Positions 8,520-17,994 of a DNA stretch of 64,000 bases are shown here, one piece after another. The stretch spans positions 124,001 through 188,000 of the forward strand of contig CAVQBF010000001.1 in the NCBI GenBank assembly GCA_963710615.1, in the 5' to 3' direction. The notes beneath the pieces are model-generated. The model did not search any database, was not told the DNA's origin, and worked only from the letters and a program-made list of their open reading frames with translations. The stretch's first letter is position 1, and every line of letters starts with the position of its first letter. The DNA comes from GCA-2746605 sp963710615 (GTDB lineage Bacteria; Bacteroidota; Ignavibacteria; Ignavibacteriales; Melioribacteraceae). The position numbers were made by a program, and so were the translations under genes.

Positions 8520-8965
8520 TTAAACTTTTTCTTTTATGAAAATTATACTACTGGAAAGTAAAGCAACAGATAACGATAAGTCCAGTCCGCCAACGGCCAA
8601 CATAAAGTTGTAATTTCCAATTGCTAATTTTGAAAGAGTTAAACCTGTTAGAATCATTACAAAAAGTGCAAATAAAAAGCCAGGCGTGAAAAATTGATAT
8701 ATTTTAGGCGACTCAAGCGTAGTAATTCTTCTCAGATTTTTCCTGCAAAATTTAGACATTATATATTTGTTTTTAAGTAATCCAGTAAACAAATGTAAGT
8801 ATTAGTACAAGGATTATTAGGATTATGTTTTCATAAAGATTATTTGCTTCTTTCAGCAAAGAATATCCTTTTACAAAAAGAATAAATCCCCCCATAATCC
8901 ATATGATGGCAGAAATTTTAACAAGTGTTTTTTTTGATGTGTTAATAAATTTAAAAACCTTTCAT
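8520..8965 (-). pseudogene. Small integral membrane protein, two frameshifts
   Basis: The downstream piece (start near 8792, about 90 residues) carries FCRKNLRRI and two membrane helices (FFTPGFLFALFVMILTGLTL and a LDLSLSVALLSSSIIF stretch). Upstream, in another frame, an open segment encodes SAIIWIMGGFILFVKG and NIILIILVLILTF. Removing one base of the AAA run at 8787-8789 joins the two. Removing one base of the AAAAA run at 8953-8957 joins this to ATG 8965 (MKGFKFI...). The resulting protein of about 148 residues, with four membrane helices and a KFC-KNL-RI centre, matches a small conserved membrane family of Bacteroidetes. Function unknown. Breaks may be sequencing errors. Confidence 0.65.
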
Positions 8966-9166
8966 ATATTGAAGAACGATCATGAAAAAGTATGGTGGTT
9001 TACAAGTTTAACCAAGGGCTTTCTAGCTGATCAAATAAAATTTTTAGCTTGGCAAAGATAAAATAAACCAAGTTGTTCTCAAAAAAAATTTAATTAGAAC
9101 ATTTTCCTCTTGTTTTGATTTCTTAAAAGAATTATGTTCTACTATTCAAACAGAAAAATAATCGCT

Positions 9167-10162
9167 ATGAGAAAGAAATATACTTTTCTCATCATGTTAT
9201 TGCTTCTAACTTCTTGTATTAAAGAAATTAATAATGATGATAAAGAAATTGTAAACGGTAAATATCCTGGTGAAACTACACCTAGCGATAGTGCAATAAT
9301 TTTTGCGGATAATTTTATTTCTACTGAATTTAACGAACGGGATATGACTCTCCATCCACATGGAGATGAACTTTTTTATTCTTTACGAACCGCAGATGGA
9401 ACATATTCAATTATTCAAGTAAAGAAAAATAATGGTGGATGGCAATCTCCGCAAGTAGCCTCATTCTCCGGAATTTATTCTGATCTTGAACCTTGTTATT
9501 CCTTAGATGGTGAAAAATTATTTTTTGTCTCCAATAGACCACTAAATGAAAATGGAGACTTAAAAGATTATGATATTTGGTTTGTAGAGAAAAAAGGTAA
9601 ATTTTGGGGGATACCAAAAAATCTTGGAGCACCTGTAAATACAGAGGCAAATGAGTTTTATCCTTCTTTTACAATTGATAGCACAATTTATTTTTGCGCT
9701 AAAAGAGAAGATGCAATAGGTGGAGAAGATCTTTTTTATTCCGAATTTAAAAATGGAAGTTACCAGGAGCCAATAAATTTGGGAGATTCAATCAACACCG
9801 CCATGGATGAGTTTAATGCATTTATTGAACCTAGCGGCAAATATATAATTTTTACTTCAACAGGCTGGGGGACTGGATATGGCGGAGGCGATTTATGGAT
9901 AAGTTTTCGAAAAGACAATAAAGATTGGTCACAACCATTAAACATGGGTGGCAAAGTAAACTCCCCTTTCTTTGAATATTGCCCAAGCTTAACTCCCGAT
10001 GGCAAATATTTATTTTTTACAAGTAATAAAAGAATAGATTCTAATATTGCTAAAGATAAATTAACCTATAATAAAATAGTGGAGGAATTACAGACAACCT
10101 TAAATGGAAGCCAAAATATATATTGGATTAGCACAGAAATTATTAATGAACTAAAAAACTAA
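9167..10162 (+). CDS. PD40/TolB-like beta-propeller lipoprotein
   Basis: 331 residues from ATG 9167, chosen because it gives a standard lipoprotein signal (MRKKYTFLIM, lipobox LLTSC); the ATG at 9134 only adds 11 odd residues. The body has repeats of the PD40 type: SLDGEKLFFVSNR, PSFTIDSTIYFCAKR, IEPSGKYIIFTST and SLTPDGKYLFFTSNK, each a propeller blade with an S/P-DG-Y-F core. Such propellers in OmpA- or Tol-associated lipoproteins bind proteins or peptidoglycan-linked partners. Partner and role here are unknown. The next gene, another lipoprotein, follows after 23 bases. Confidence 0.75.
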   Translation: MRKKYTFLIMLLLLTSCIKEINNDDKEIVNGKYPGETTPSDSAIIFADNFISTEFNERDMTLHPHGDELFYSLRTADGTYSIIQVKKNNGGWQSPQVASFSGIYSDLEPCYSLDGEKLFFVSNRPLNENGDLKDYDIWFVEKKGKFWGIPKNLGAPVNTEANEFYPSFTIDSTIYFCAKREDAIGGEDLFYSEFKNGSYQEPINLGDSINTAMDEFNAFIEPSGKYIIFTSTGWGTGYGGGDLWISFRKDNKDWSQPLNMGGKVNSPFFEYCPSLTPDGKYLFFTSNKRIDSNIAKDKLTYNKIVEELQTTLNGSQNIYWISTEIINELKN

Positions 10163-10185
10163 CTATTCATTTTTTTGAGAAATAC

Positions 10186-10641
10186 ATGAAACCTTTAACA
10201 TATTCAATACGATTTTTATCACTTATTATTTTGCTTATCTCGGGCTGTAATATTAAAACCGAAGAACATAGATTGGGACTTTTAAAGAATGAAATCTTAA
10301 AAGTTGAAAAGAGTTTTGCTGAACTAGCAATAACTGATGGAGTTGAAAATGCATTTTTAACCTATGCTGCAGATGATGCTATTCTTAACAGAAACAATAC
10401 ATTATTAAAAGGCAAAGATGCAATTAGGGCTTATTTTAAGAATGAGACCTTGAAAGATGTAAAACTAGAGTGGGCGCCAGATTTTGTAGATGTTTCTTTA
10501 ACAGGAGATATGGCTTATACATATGGTCGCTATAAATTATCTGCAATTGATACAGAAGGAAAAGAAGTTTTAAGCGAAGGAAACTTTCATACAGTCTGGA
10601 AAAGACAAAAAGATGGATCATGGAAATATGTTTGGGATTGA
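10186..10641 (+). CDS. DUF4440/SnoaL-like (NTF2-fold) lipoprotein
   Basis: 151 residues with a lipoprotein signal (lipobox LISGC at about residue 21). The body shows the cone-shaped NTF2-like pattern: an initial helix (EILKVEKSFAELAITDGVENAFL), then AILNRNN, GKDAIRAYF, MAYTYGRYKL and a last strand FHTVWKRQKDGSWKYVWD. This matches DUF4440/SnoaL-like proteins of Bacteroidetes, usually of unknown function, sometimes ketosteroid-isomerase-like. It lies between two exported proteins in the same direction, spaced 23 and 27 bases, so an operon 9167-11682 is likely. Confidence 0.75.
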   Translation: MKPLTYSIRFLSLIILLISGCNIKTEEHRLGLLKNEILKVEKSFAELAITDGVENAFLTYAADDAILNRNNTLLKGKDAIRAYFKNETLKDVKLEWAPDFVDVSLTGDMAYTYGRYKLSAIDTEGKEVLSEGNFHTVWKRQKDGSWKYVWD

Positions 10642-10668
10642 ACAGATAATTCATATTTTTTTTAAAAT

Positions 10669-11682
10669 ATGATTAGCCATTATTTTAAAATAATATTTTT
10701 CTTTTTATTTGTTTCAACGTTCTCAAATGGTCAAGAACTGCGTTGCTCTGCTTTTGTCTCTAATGAGAACAAAATAATATTAGGAAAAAACCTGGATTGG
10801 GAACTTGGGAAAGGCTTAATAGTTTTTAACCCAAAAAATAAAGCTAAGAAGAGCGTTGTCGCCAGAAAACCATTAAATTGGGTATCAAAATTCAGCAGTA
10901 TTACATTTAATCAATTTGGTAAAAATTTACCCCTTGGCGGAATGAATGAAGCTGGGTTAGTAATTGAAGAATTATCGACCTGGCCTGTGGATTATCCAAA
11001 TGATACTAGCCTGAGTTGTCTTAATGAGTTTGAGTGGGTTCAGTTTAATCTAGATTCATATGCCTCCATTTCAGAAGTAATTGAAAATGTTGATAATTAC
11101 TCAATCTCAAAATTCTTTTTTGGACTTCACTTTATAATTGCAGATTCATCCGGCAACTCAGCTATAGTTGAATTCATAAACGGCAAAGCAGAAATTTCAC
11201 TAAAAAATAATTTTCCTTATTTAGCATTGACAAATAATAATTATAAAGAACTTTTGAAAAGTTACAATTATTATCTTAACTCAAGTAGAAATGAATTAAA
11301 TATTTCACAATCACAGGATAGGTTTATTAAGCTAATTCATTTGCTAAAGTCAAATTCAGTTTCTACATCTTTTTCTGCGATGAATATTTTGGACTCTGTA
11401 AAAGTTGATGATACACGATGGCAGATTGTATATAACGCTTCGGATTTAGAGATTTACTACAAGACAGATCTTATATCGAGAATTGACACAATTTCTTTTT
11501 CAGAATTTAATTTAAGCAGCAATAAATATTTATTTAAAGATTTTTATTCAATAAAGGCAAGTGAGTTTAATGAGTTGTCTAAAGAAGAAAACAATAAATA
11601 TTTAACTTCATTGGTCGATGTTTTCGCAAGATCTGACAAAACCAAAATACTTTTGAATAAAATTAATAATCTAATCAAATAG
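10669..11682 (+). CDS. Linear amide C-N hydrolase (choloylglycine hydrolase family), exported
   Basis: 337 residues with a signal peptide (about 1-22). The predicted catalytic Cys26 (ELRCSAF) would become the N-terminal nucleophile after processing. Other family cues are GKNLDWE, LPLGGMNEAGLVIEEL and the FIIADSSGNSAIVEF segment. Choloylglycine hydrolase/penicillin V acylase relatives cleave linear amides such as bile-salt conjugates, penicillin V or N-acyl homoserine lactones. Secretion and a non-gut context argue against bile salts here; substrate unknown. It closes a run of three exported proteins. Confidence 0.8.
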   Translation: MISHYFKIIFFFLFVSTFSNGQELRCSAFVSNENKIILGKNLDWELGKGLIVFNPKNKAKKSVVARKPLNWVSKFSSITFNQFGKNLPLGGMNEAGLVIEELSTWPVDYPNDTSLSCLNEFEWVQFNLDSYASISEVIENVDNYSISKFFFGLHFIIADSSGNSAIVEFINGKAEISLKNNFPYLALTNNNYKELLKSYNYYLNSSRNELNISQSQDRFIKLIHLLKSNSVSTSFSAMNILDSVKVDDTRWQIVYNASDLEIYYKTDLISRIDTISFSEFNLSSNKYLFKDFYSIKASEFNELSKEENNKYLTSLVDVFARSDKTKILLNKINNLIK

Positions 11683-11763
11683 CTTAATTATTAACCTCTT
11701 GGTTGTATCAAGTTAACTTAATCTAATAATTTTTATATTTACAGCTCAATAATATTTATTAAA

Positions 11764-12312
11764 ATGAACAATAATTTTGAGAATATCAGTTTCTCTAAAT
11801 CTGAGCTAACTGATAAAGAGTTTGAAAATTGTAAATTTACTAATTGCACTTTTGAAGACCTCTCATTTCTCTCTTTTTTAGAATGTAAATTTATTGGTTG
11901 TGACCTTTCAAATACGAAAGTATTAGATACTTCATTCAAAGAAGTGAAGTTTATTGACTGTAAACTTCTAGGCTTACAGTTTAACAATTGTAATCAGCTA
12001 CTTCTTTCTTTTTCATTCGATAACTGTAAGTTAAATTTAGCTTCCTTTTATAAACTGAATCTAAAGAATACTAATTTTATAAATTGCAACTTAACCGAAA
12101 CAGATTTTGCTGAATCAGATTTAAGAAATGCCGAATTTAATAATTGTGAATTATCTGGAGCAATTTTTGAAAACACGAATTTAGAGAATGCTGATTTTAC
12201 ATCCGCATCAAATTATTCAATAGATCCTGAATTAAACAAAATAAAAAAAACAAAATTTTCACTGAATGGAATTTCCGGACTTTTAGAAAAGTACAATATT
12301 ATAATTGAATAG
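11764..12312 (+). CDS. Pentapeptide-repeat protein
   Basis: 182 residues built of A(D/N)LxN-type pentapeptides: FENCKFTNCTF, FIGCDLSNTKV, NLKNTNFINCNL, TDFAESDLRNAEF and NTNLENADF. They predict a right-handed quadrilateral beta-helix of about 30 pentapeptides, with a break near residues 80-90 and a non-repeat C-terminus. The size and central interruption resemble Qnr/MfpA-like proteins that mimic DNA and protect gyrase, but many other pentapeptide proteins have no known role, so resistance is not inferred. No signal peptide. Confidence 0.85.
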   Translation: MNNNFENISFSKSELTDKEFENCKFTNCTFEDLSFLSFLECKFIGCDLSNTKVLDTSFKEVKFIDCKLLGLQFNNCNQLLLSFSFDNCKLNLASFYKLNLKNTNFINCNLTETDFAESDLRNAEFNNCELSGAIFENTNLENADFTSASNYSIDPELNKIKKTKFSLNGISGLLEKYNIIIE

Positions 12313-12352
12313 ATAAAGATTTTACTGAACAAAAAATTTAAGAGGCAATCTT

Positions 12353-14839
12353 ATGAAAAAACTGTTACTATTTATTCTTATTTTATTTGTCAGCACAATA
12401 AACTCTCAAGTAAGATTCGATACCTTAACTACTAAAAATGTTGGAGTTGGTATAATTTATACTGAAATTCATGAGGCCACAAATCCATGGACAATAGATG
12501 TATTAGAAATTGATCTTTCTAATGAATACAACAAAATCGAGTCGGTTAAATCACAGAATAAACTTCTCGGATATCAAACGGTTTCACAAATGGCAACTCA
12601 AAAAGATAGCGAGGGGCATACGGTTGTTGGTGCAATTAACGGAGATTTTTACGCTAGCGGTGGAATTCCAATTGGGAAACAAATTGTTAATGGACAAATA
12701 TTAAAACAAAATTCCTTCTACTCAAGTTTTGGAATAAGTACAAATAATAAGCCCTCTTTAGGAATGAGCGAATTTGATGGATTACTGATTACGAATAATT
12801 CTTCAATTGGCATAAATGATGTTAACAACACAAGATTTGAAAATAACCTTACTTTATATAATTCATTTTATGGTAATGGTACAGAAACTAATCAGTTTGG
12901 TACAGAAGTAAGTATAAACCCAATTACAGAATGGATTGTTAATGATACAGTCGTCTGCATTGTTGAGGCTGTTAAAGTAAATTCTGGAAATATGAATCTT
13001 ATTGAAAATAAAGCGGTGTTGTCAGGTCATGGTTCTGCAGCTCAATTTTTAAATGATAATATTTCGATAGGTGATACGGTAAAGTTATTACTTGAATTCA
13101 CATCAATGCTCCCCAAAATAAATCAATTAATAGGTGGGTATCCAAAAATTATAAATAATGGAAGTAATTATGTAGTTCAAGGATATAATGAAGAAGGAGG
13201 TCCGCCGCACACGTTTGAACGTCATCCAAGAACAGCTATTGGTTTTTCACAAGATAGTACAAAGCTCTATTTTGTTACAGTCGATGGAAGAGGATACAGC
13301 ATTGGAATGACCTTAAATGAACTTGCTGATTTTATGATTGGAATAGGTATTTACCAGGGAATAAATTTAGATGGCGGCGGATCGACAACTATGTGGGTAC
13401 GTAATAAAATTGTTAATGTCCCATCTGATGGAACAGAACGCGCTGTGGGAAACGGGATATTGGTTTATTCAACCGCTCCCAAAATTGACACAGTTGCTTA
13501 TGGTTCAATTAGTCCTGGTAATTTAAGAATATTCAAAGGTGAGCAAATAAGAATTAGTTTTGAGGCAACTGATAAATATTTCAATCCAATAGATATAGAG
13601 ATTAATGATATTGTATATCAAACTTCTGAGGGAATCGGCTCTATTGATTCAAGTGGACTTTTTACTGCTTCAGAAAATTCTTCCAAGGGGTTCATCACTG
13701 CCAGTTATAATGGAATTTCTGACACTTGCAACGTATATATAAAAACTATTGGGGAAATAATTTTAGAGCCTGAACAAATTATTACAAATACAATTAATTT
13801 AGTTGAGTATAAACAAACAGCAAAAGATGAGGACGGAGTAATTAAGAAATTGGATAATGATGAATTTATCTGGACAATCTCTGACACAAGTATAGCCGCA
13901 ATTGATAAAAACGGAATTCTGCAGGGTAAGTCTGAAGGAGAGACACAAGTAATTGTACAATATGAGGATATCTTTGATTTTGCATATGTAACAGTAAAAA
14001 ATATAGAAGGAAAATATGTTCTTCATTCACTAGATGATAAAAATGATTTTTCCTTGGTCGGAGATAACCTTGATCTTATTAATTCAAAAATTGATGTAAT
14101 TGAAGATCCAAGATCGGAAGGAAGTGCCAGCTTAAAGATTGTTTATGAATATACTGGTGATCCTAGCAAAACTTATGCTGTTAATCTTTCAACTAATATT
14201 CCCATTGAGGGAGTTCCGGATAGCATAGAGATAGATTTAATGACCAATGGTAGAAGCAGAAATCAGTTGGTTTATCTCCTGAAAGATGATAATGGTGAAA
14301 ACTACCAAGTAAACGTAAAGAAATGGGCAACAGCTTCTAATAATTTGGATATTCAGCCTGGTGCTTTTATAAACGCAACAACAACCGAACCAGGAAGTAT
14401 GTTTAACTTCCCTATTACACTTACAGGTATTATGATTAAACTAGATGCGGAAAGAGAATCCGGGGTTGTTTATAGAGATAGTTTAGTTTTAGATAATCTA
14501 AGAATTTCTTATCCCGACATCACTACAAAAGTATTAGAAAACAAATTGTTGCATAATAAATTTGAGCTATATCAAAATTATCCAAATCCTTTTAATCCCG
14601 TCACAAGAATACAATACAGCATACCGGTGGCGGTACTGAGCCCTATCGAAGTAAAACATGTTTCACTAAAAGTATACGACATTCTTGGAAGAGAAGTAGC
14701 AACTTTAGTAAACGAATTTAAAAAACCAGGCAATTATGAAATTATATTTGATGCATCTGATTTAGTAAGCGGAGTTTATTTTTATCAACTAACTGCTGGT
14801 ACATTTACAGACACTAAGAAGTTAATTCTAATGAAATAG
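12353..14839 (+). CDS. Secreted phosphodiester glycosidase-family protein with T9SS sorting domain
   Basis: 828 residues: signal peptide (1-18). Residues about 60-380 match the phosphodiester glycosidase (NAGPA) domain, seen in VGAINGDFY, RHPRTAIGFS and GINLDGGGSTTMW. Two bacterial Ig-like (Big2-type) regions follow at about 390-560 (FTASENSSKGFITASY; WTISDTSIAAIDKNG). Next is a beta-sandwich of carbohydrate-binding appearance (about 565-735). Residues 745-828 form a type IX secretion C-terminal sorting domain (YQNYPNPFNP, VYDILGREVATL, SGVYFYQL). The NAGPA fold hydrolyses sugar-phosphodiester or related glycosidic bonds, often in exopolysaccharide metabolism. The protein is expected at the cell surface or outside. 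Substrate unknown. Confidence 0.85.
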   Translation: MKKLLLFILILFVSTINSQVRFDTLTTKNVGVGIIYTEIHEATNPWTIDVLEIDLSNEYNKIESVKSQNKLLGYQTVSQMATQKDSEGHTVVGAINGDFYASGGIPIGKQIVNGQILKQNSFYSSFGISTNNKPSLGMSEFDGLLITNNSSIGINDVNNTRFENNLTLYNSFYGNGTETNQFGTEVSINPITEWIVNDTVVCIVEAVKVNSGNMNLIENKAVLSGHGSAAQFLNDNISIGDTVKLLLEFTSMLPKINQLIGGYPKIINNGSNYVVQGYNEEGGPPHTFERHPRTAIGFSQDSTKLYFVTVDGRGYSIGMTLNELADFMIGIGIYQGINLDGGGSTTMWVRNKIVNVPSDGTERAVGNGILVYSTAPKIDTVAYGSISPGNLRIFKGEQIRISFEATDKYFNPIDIEINDIVYQTSEGIGSIDSSGLFTASENSSKGFITASYNGISDTCNVYIKTIGEIILEPEQIITNTINLVEYKQTAKDEDGVIKKLDNDEFIWTISDTSIAAIDKNGILQGKSEGETQVIVQYEDIFDFAYVTVKNIEGKYVLHSLDDKNDFSLVGDNLDLINSKIDVIEDPRSEGSASLKIVYEYTGDPSKTYAVNLSTNIPIEGVPDSIEIDLMTNGRSRNQLVYLLKDDNGENYQVNVKKWATASNNLDIQPGAFINATTTEPGSMFNFPITLTGIMIKLDAERESGVVYRDSLVLDNLRISYPDITTKVLENKLLHNKFELYQNYPNPFNPVTRIQYSIPVAVLSPIEVKHVSLKVYDILGREVATLVNEFKKPGNYEIIFDASDLVSGVYFYQLTAGTFTDTKKLILMK

Positions 14840-14967
14840 AATGTTATAAATACTGCAACTCATCTGCAACTCAAACGTTCTATTCTATGAACACAGTTTT
14901 TAGAATTATTTTTTAGTAAGTAATCAAAACCTTTTTTATGTTTGTTATTAATTACTTACACAATTAA

Positions 14968-16093
14968 ACAAGGCTTAAAATCAATACTTTATTCTTAAAA
15001 TATGAACCGAAAAGAGATGTAGTATTTTTACTAGGCGCCGGAGCATCCCATCCAGATGGTGTTCCGCTTCAAAAACACATTCTTCCAATGATACTTAATC
15101 ATCATCAAGAAGAACTTAGAGAAACTTACATTGGAAATTCTGTAATAGATTTTATTGAAAATAATTTTGTTTTTAATTGTGAAAAAGAACAGTACCCGAA
15201 TTTAGAAGCTGTTTTTGGATTTTTAGATTATTTTATTCAGCAGAATGAAAGTTTAAATTCTACCTATAATCATAACAAGCTTGTTGAGATTAAAGAGTAT
15301 TTAATTAAGCTGATTCACTATATTGTAAATTTACAGACTCACAAGAAAAGCGTTTATTACCATCAATTTTGGGAGGCGATTCAAAAGCATAATAGCAATA
15401 TTTCTATTCTTACATTAAACTACGATACACTTCTTGAACATGCTTTTGACTTTCTCTTTAAAAAATTTGGCTTTATTGATTACTGTACCCACTTTATGAA
15501 TTATGATAAAATAGATGAGTTGAAAAAATTTAATTTTTGGATAAATCCTAAAGAGCCGGTTGAAATTGATGGTGGTTATAATCCCGTACCGATTAAAATT
15601 ATTAAACTTGCATGGAAGTCTTAATTGGAAATATTGTAATTGCTGTAACCAAACTTTGCTTACACCTTGGGACAGAACGATTGACCTGCATAAAGGTAAA
15701 TTTTTAGGCTTTACCTATCCAGATAATGAAGAATATGAGTATGTTTGTCCGCTTGATGGGACTGAATTTCAAACATTGATTATGCCACCATCATATTTAA
15801 AGTCGCTTAACCAGCCTGTAATTTCTCAGTTATTCAGCGAAGCCTCCCGAGAGATTAGAGATGCAAAAAAAATAGTTTTTGTCGGTTATTCACTCTCCGA
15901 TGCAGATGTTCACATAAAGGCCCTTTTTAGAAAACAATTGCGGTCGGACCAAGAAGTTATCGTCGTGAATAATAAAAAAGCTAAAGTTCTGAAGAATAAA
16001 TATTTTGCTCTTGCCAAAAATATGAAGTATGTACAATGTTCTTTTGAAGAAATGGTAAATGATGAAAAATTATTAAAAGAGATCTTATCTTAA
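14968..16093 (+). pseudogene. SIR2-like domain protein, frameshifted
   Basis: Two frames make one protein. The first, open from 14968, encodes the nucleotide-binding motif FLLGAGASHPDGVP (from 15025) and LTLNYDTLLEHAF. A single extra G at 15610 breaks it within IIKL-HGSLNW. The second frame then gives HGSLNWKYCNCC, a later CPLDG (possible zinc-binding cysteines) and VFVGYSLSDADVHIKALF up to 16093. This is the SIR2-like family that binds or cleaves NAD; many standalone bacterial members are abortive-infection defence effectors. No ATG, GTG or TTG exists in frame before the GAGAS motif (nearest ATG is 15088), so the 5' end may hold another error or an unusual start. Confidence 0.7.
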
Positions 16094-16188
16094 AAACTCT
16101 TACCACTCTAATAAAAGACTAATCTAAAAAAATAATTATTAGAATTTGGAATATTTTCTTAACTTTTAGCATTGTTTGGAGAAATAAT

Positions 16189-16771
16189 ATGTTATCAAAA
16201 ATATCAACACTCATTTTAGGTGTTTTATATGAAAAAGAGAGAAATCCATATGAAATTACCAAAATGTTAAAAGAGCTTAAATTAAGAAAGTGGTTCAGTA
16301 TTGCTGATTCAACAGTTTATGCTACAATTAATAACTTAAGAAAGCAAAATTTAATTAGAGGTGAAACTTCAAAAGAAGGAAGATTTCCTGAGAAAACTAT
16401 TTACCAAATTACCGCTGAAGGCGAGTTTGAGCTGCACAATACAATCTCTAAATACCTTGAAAAGAATGATCCTGACGGCGCAAAATTTGATATTGCAATT
16501 CTGCTTCTTCATCATTTAAGTCGCGATGAGGTTCTCCAAAAATTAAAAATTAAACTGGAAAATTTAGAGGCTACAACTTACGAGATTAAAACTCAGATAG
16601 TGAATCTTGAACGAGAAAGATCAGTTGCATTTACCGGATTGCTTAATGCTTAAACACCGACTTTACATGGCAGAAACAGAAATCAGAACTATAAAAGAAA
16701 TTATCCGTGAGTTTAACATCAAGGAGAATATTAGCGGTCCAACAGCATTTGATGTTAGTTTGGTTGAATAA
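16189..16771 (+). pseudogene. PadR-family transcriptional regulator, 3' frameshift
   Basis: The main frame (16189-16653) has the PadR winged-helix: an opening ISTLILGVLYEKERNPYEI, recognition region STVYATINNLRKQNLI and wing FPEKTIYQITAEGE, then the helical dimerisation tail. It stops at TAA 16651. Removing one T at 16650-16651 continues it in a frame ending at 16771 with the typical tail KHRLYMAETEIRTIKEIIREF. The dimerisation helix normally contains HR-xxAE, which supports the join. PadR proteins usually repress nearby genes in response to small molecules; no transporter is adjacent. Real truncation or a sequencing error are both possible. Confidence 0.75.
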
Positions 16772-16773
16772 AA

Positions 16774-16806
16774 AAATGCCCAACTTGTTGAAAAAGCTGG
16801 GCATTT
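16774..16806 (-). terminator. Terminator downstream of the aldolase gene
   Basis: AAATGCCCA (16774-16782) pairs with TGGGCATTT (16798-16806). Read on the minus strand the hairpin ends in a run of T (complement of A16771-16776). It sits 17 bases after the aldolase stop codon. Confidence 0.8.
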
Positions 16807-16822
16807 AAAAAAGTACATTAAA

Positions 16823-17854
16823 CTATCTTCCTAAAGTAGTACCATCAGATCTTAAATCTTTAACAGCTTCAATTACTCTTTCTTTCATTCCGGTTTCAGC
16901 CTTTTTCAAATAACCGCGTGGATCATACATTTTCTTGTTGCCGACATCACCTTCAATTTTAAGAACACCATCATAATTTTTAAACATATGCTCAACAATT
17001 GGTCTAGTAAATGCATATTGAGTGTCAGTATCAACATTCATTTTAACAACACCGTAATCTAAAGTTTCTCTTATCTCTTCTAAAGTAGAACCGCTGCCGC
17101 CATGAAAAACTAAATCAAATGAAGCATCGGCGCCATATTTTGCAACAAGTGCGTCTTGTCCTTCTTTAAGGATAGTTGGTTTTAATTTAACATTACCAGG
17201 TTTATAAACACCATGTACATTGCCAAAAGTAGCAGCAAACATATAACGTGCACCCTTTACTTCAGAAAGTCTCTCATACACATATAACATATCTTCGGGA
17301 GTAGTGTATAATTTATCTGCAGGAGCATTTTCGTTATCAATGCCATCTTCTTCACCGCCAACAACTCCGGCTTCAATTTCTAAAATTATACCTAACTCGT
17401 GACATTCTTTTAATAACTTAACGGCAATATCCATATTCTCTTTTAACGGAAGAGCGCTTCCATCAAACATATGCGAACTGAATAAAGGTTTTTCACCTGC
17501 ATCAACTCTTTTTCTTGACTCATCCAATAATGGTCTCAAGAAAGAATCAACTTTATTAGCTTGGCAATGATCAGTGTGTAAAGCGATATTAACATCATAT
17601 TGCTCAGCAAGAAAATGAACGTGTCTTGCAATAGAAATTGCACCAAGAGCTGCGCTTTTAACGCCCAATCCTGAAGCAAACTCACCGCCTCCTGTACTTA
17701 CTTGAATTAATCCGTCAGCTTTAGCTTCGGCAAATGCCTGCATAACAGCATTCGAAGATGTTTCAGAAACGACATTTATCCCTGCATACGCAAATTTATT
17801 CTTCTTGGCATTATCAAGCATTTCGCAATACTTCTTATAATCTACAACTGGCAT
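16823..17854 (-). CDS. fbaA: Class II fructose-bisphosphate aldolase
   Basis: 343 residues, the type A class II length. It carries the metal-binding HTDHC (His93, Asp95, His96), EIEAGVVGGEEDG, and the phosphate-binding HGGSGS loop followed by VKMNVDTDTQYAFT. The enzyme cleaves fructose 1,6-bisphosphate to glyceraldehyde 3-phosphate and dihydroxyacetone phosphate (and the reverse) in the cytoplasm, dependent on zinc. The start is supported by GGAG upstream (TTTGGAGAAAAA before the ATG). It is transcribed away from the SDR gene with a 140-base shared upstream region and ends in a clear hairpin terminator. Confidence 0.95.
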   Translation of the reverse strand: MPVVDYKKYCEMLDNAKKNKFAYAGINVVSETSSNAVMQAFAEAKADGLIQVSTGGGEFASGLGVKSAALGAISIARHVHFLAEQYDVNIALHTDHCQANKVDSFLRPLLDESRKRVDAGEKPLFSSHMFDGSALPLKENMDIAVKLLKECHELGIILEIEAGVVGGEEDGIDNENAPADKLYTTPEDMLYVYERLSEVKGARYMFAATFGNVHGVYKPGNVKLKPTILKEGQDALVAKYGADASFDLVFHGGSGSTLEEIRETLDYGVVKMNVDTDTQYAFTRPIVEHMFKNYDGVLKIEGDVGNKKMYDPRGYLKKAETGMKERVIEAVKDLRSDGTTLGR

Positions 17855-17994
17855 TTTTTCTCCAAATTTTATTATCGATATTAAATTATTTACAATTTCA
17901 AATTTACATATTTTTTGATCATCTTTCAGTCCGATTTTATATAAATGTTTATTTGTTTATCTTTTTTCTGAATAAATATAAATATGAGTGAATA

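Noticed and set aside
11764..12312. Pentapeptide protein as a quinolone-resistance (Qnr) gene
   Set aside because: Pentapeptide repeats are widespread; nothing here shows a gyrase link, so only the fold is claimed.
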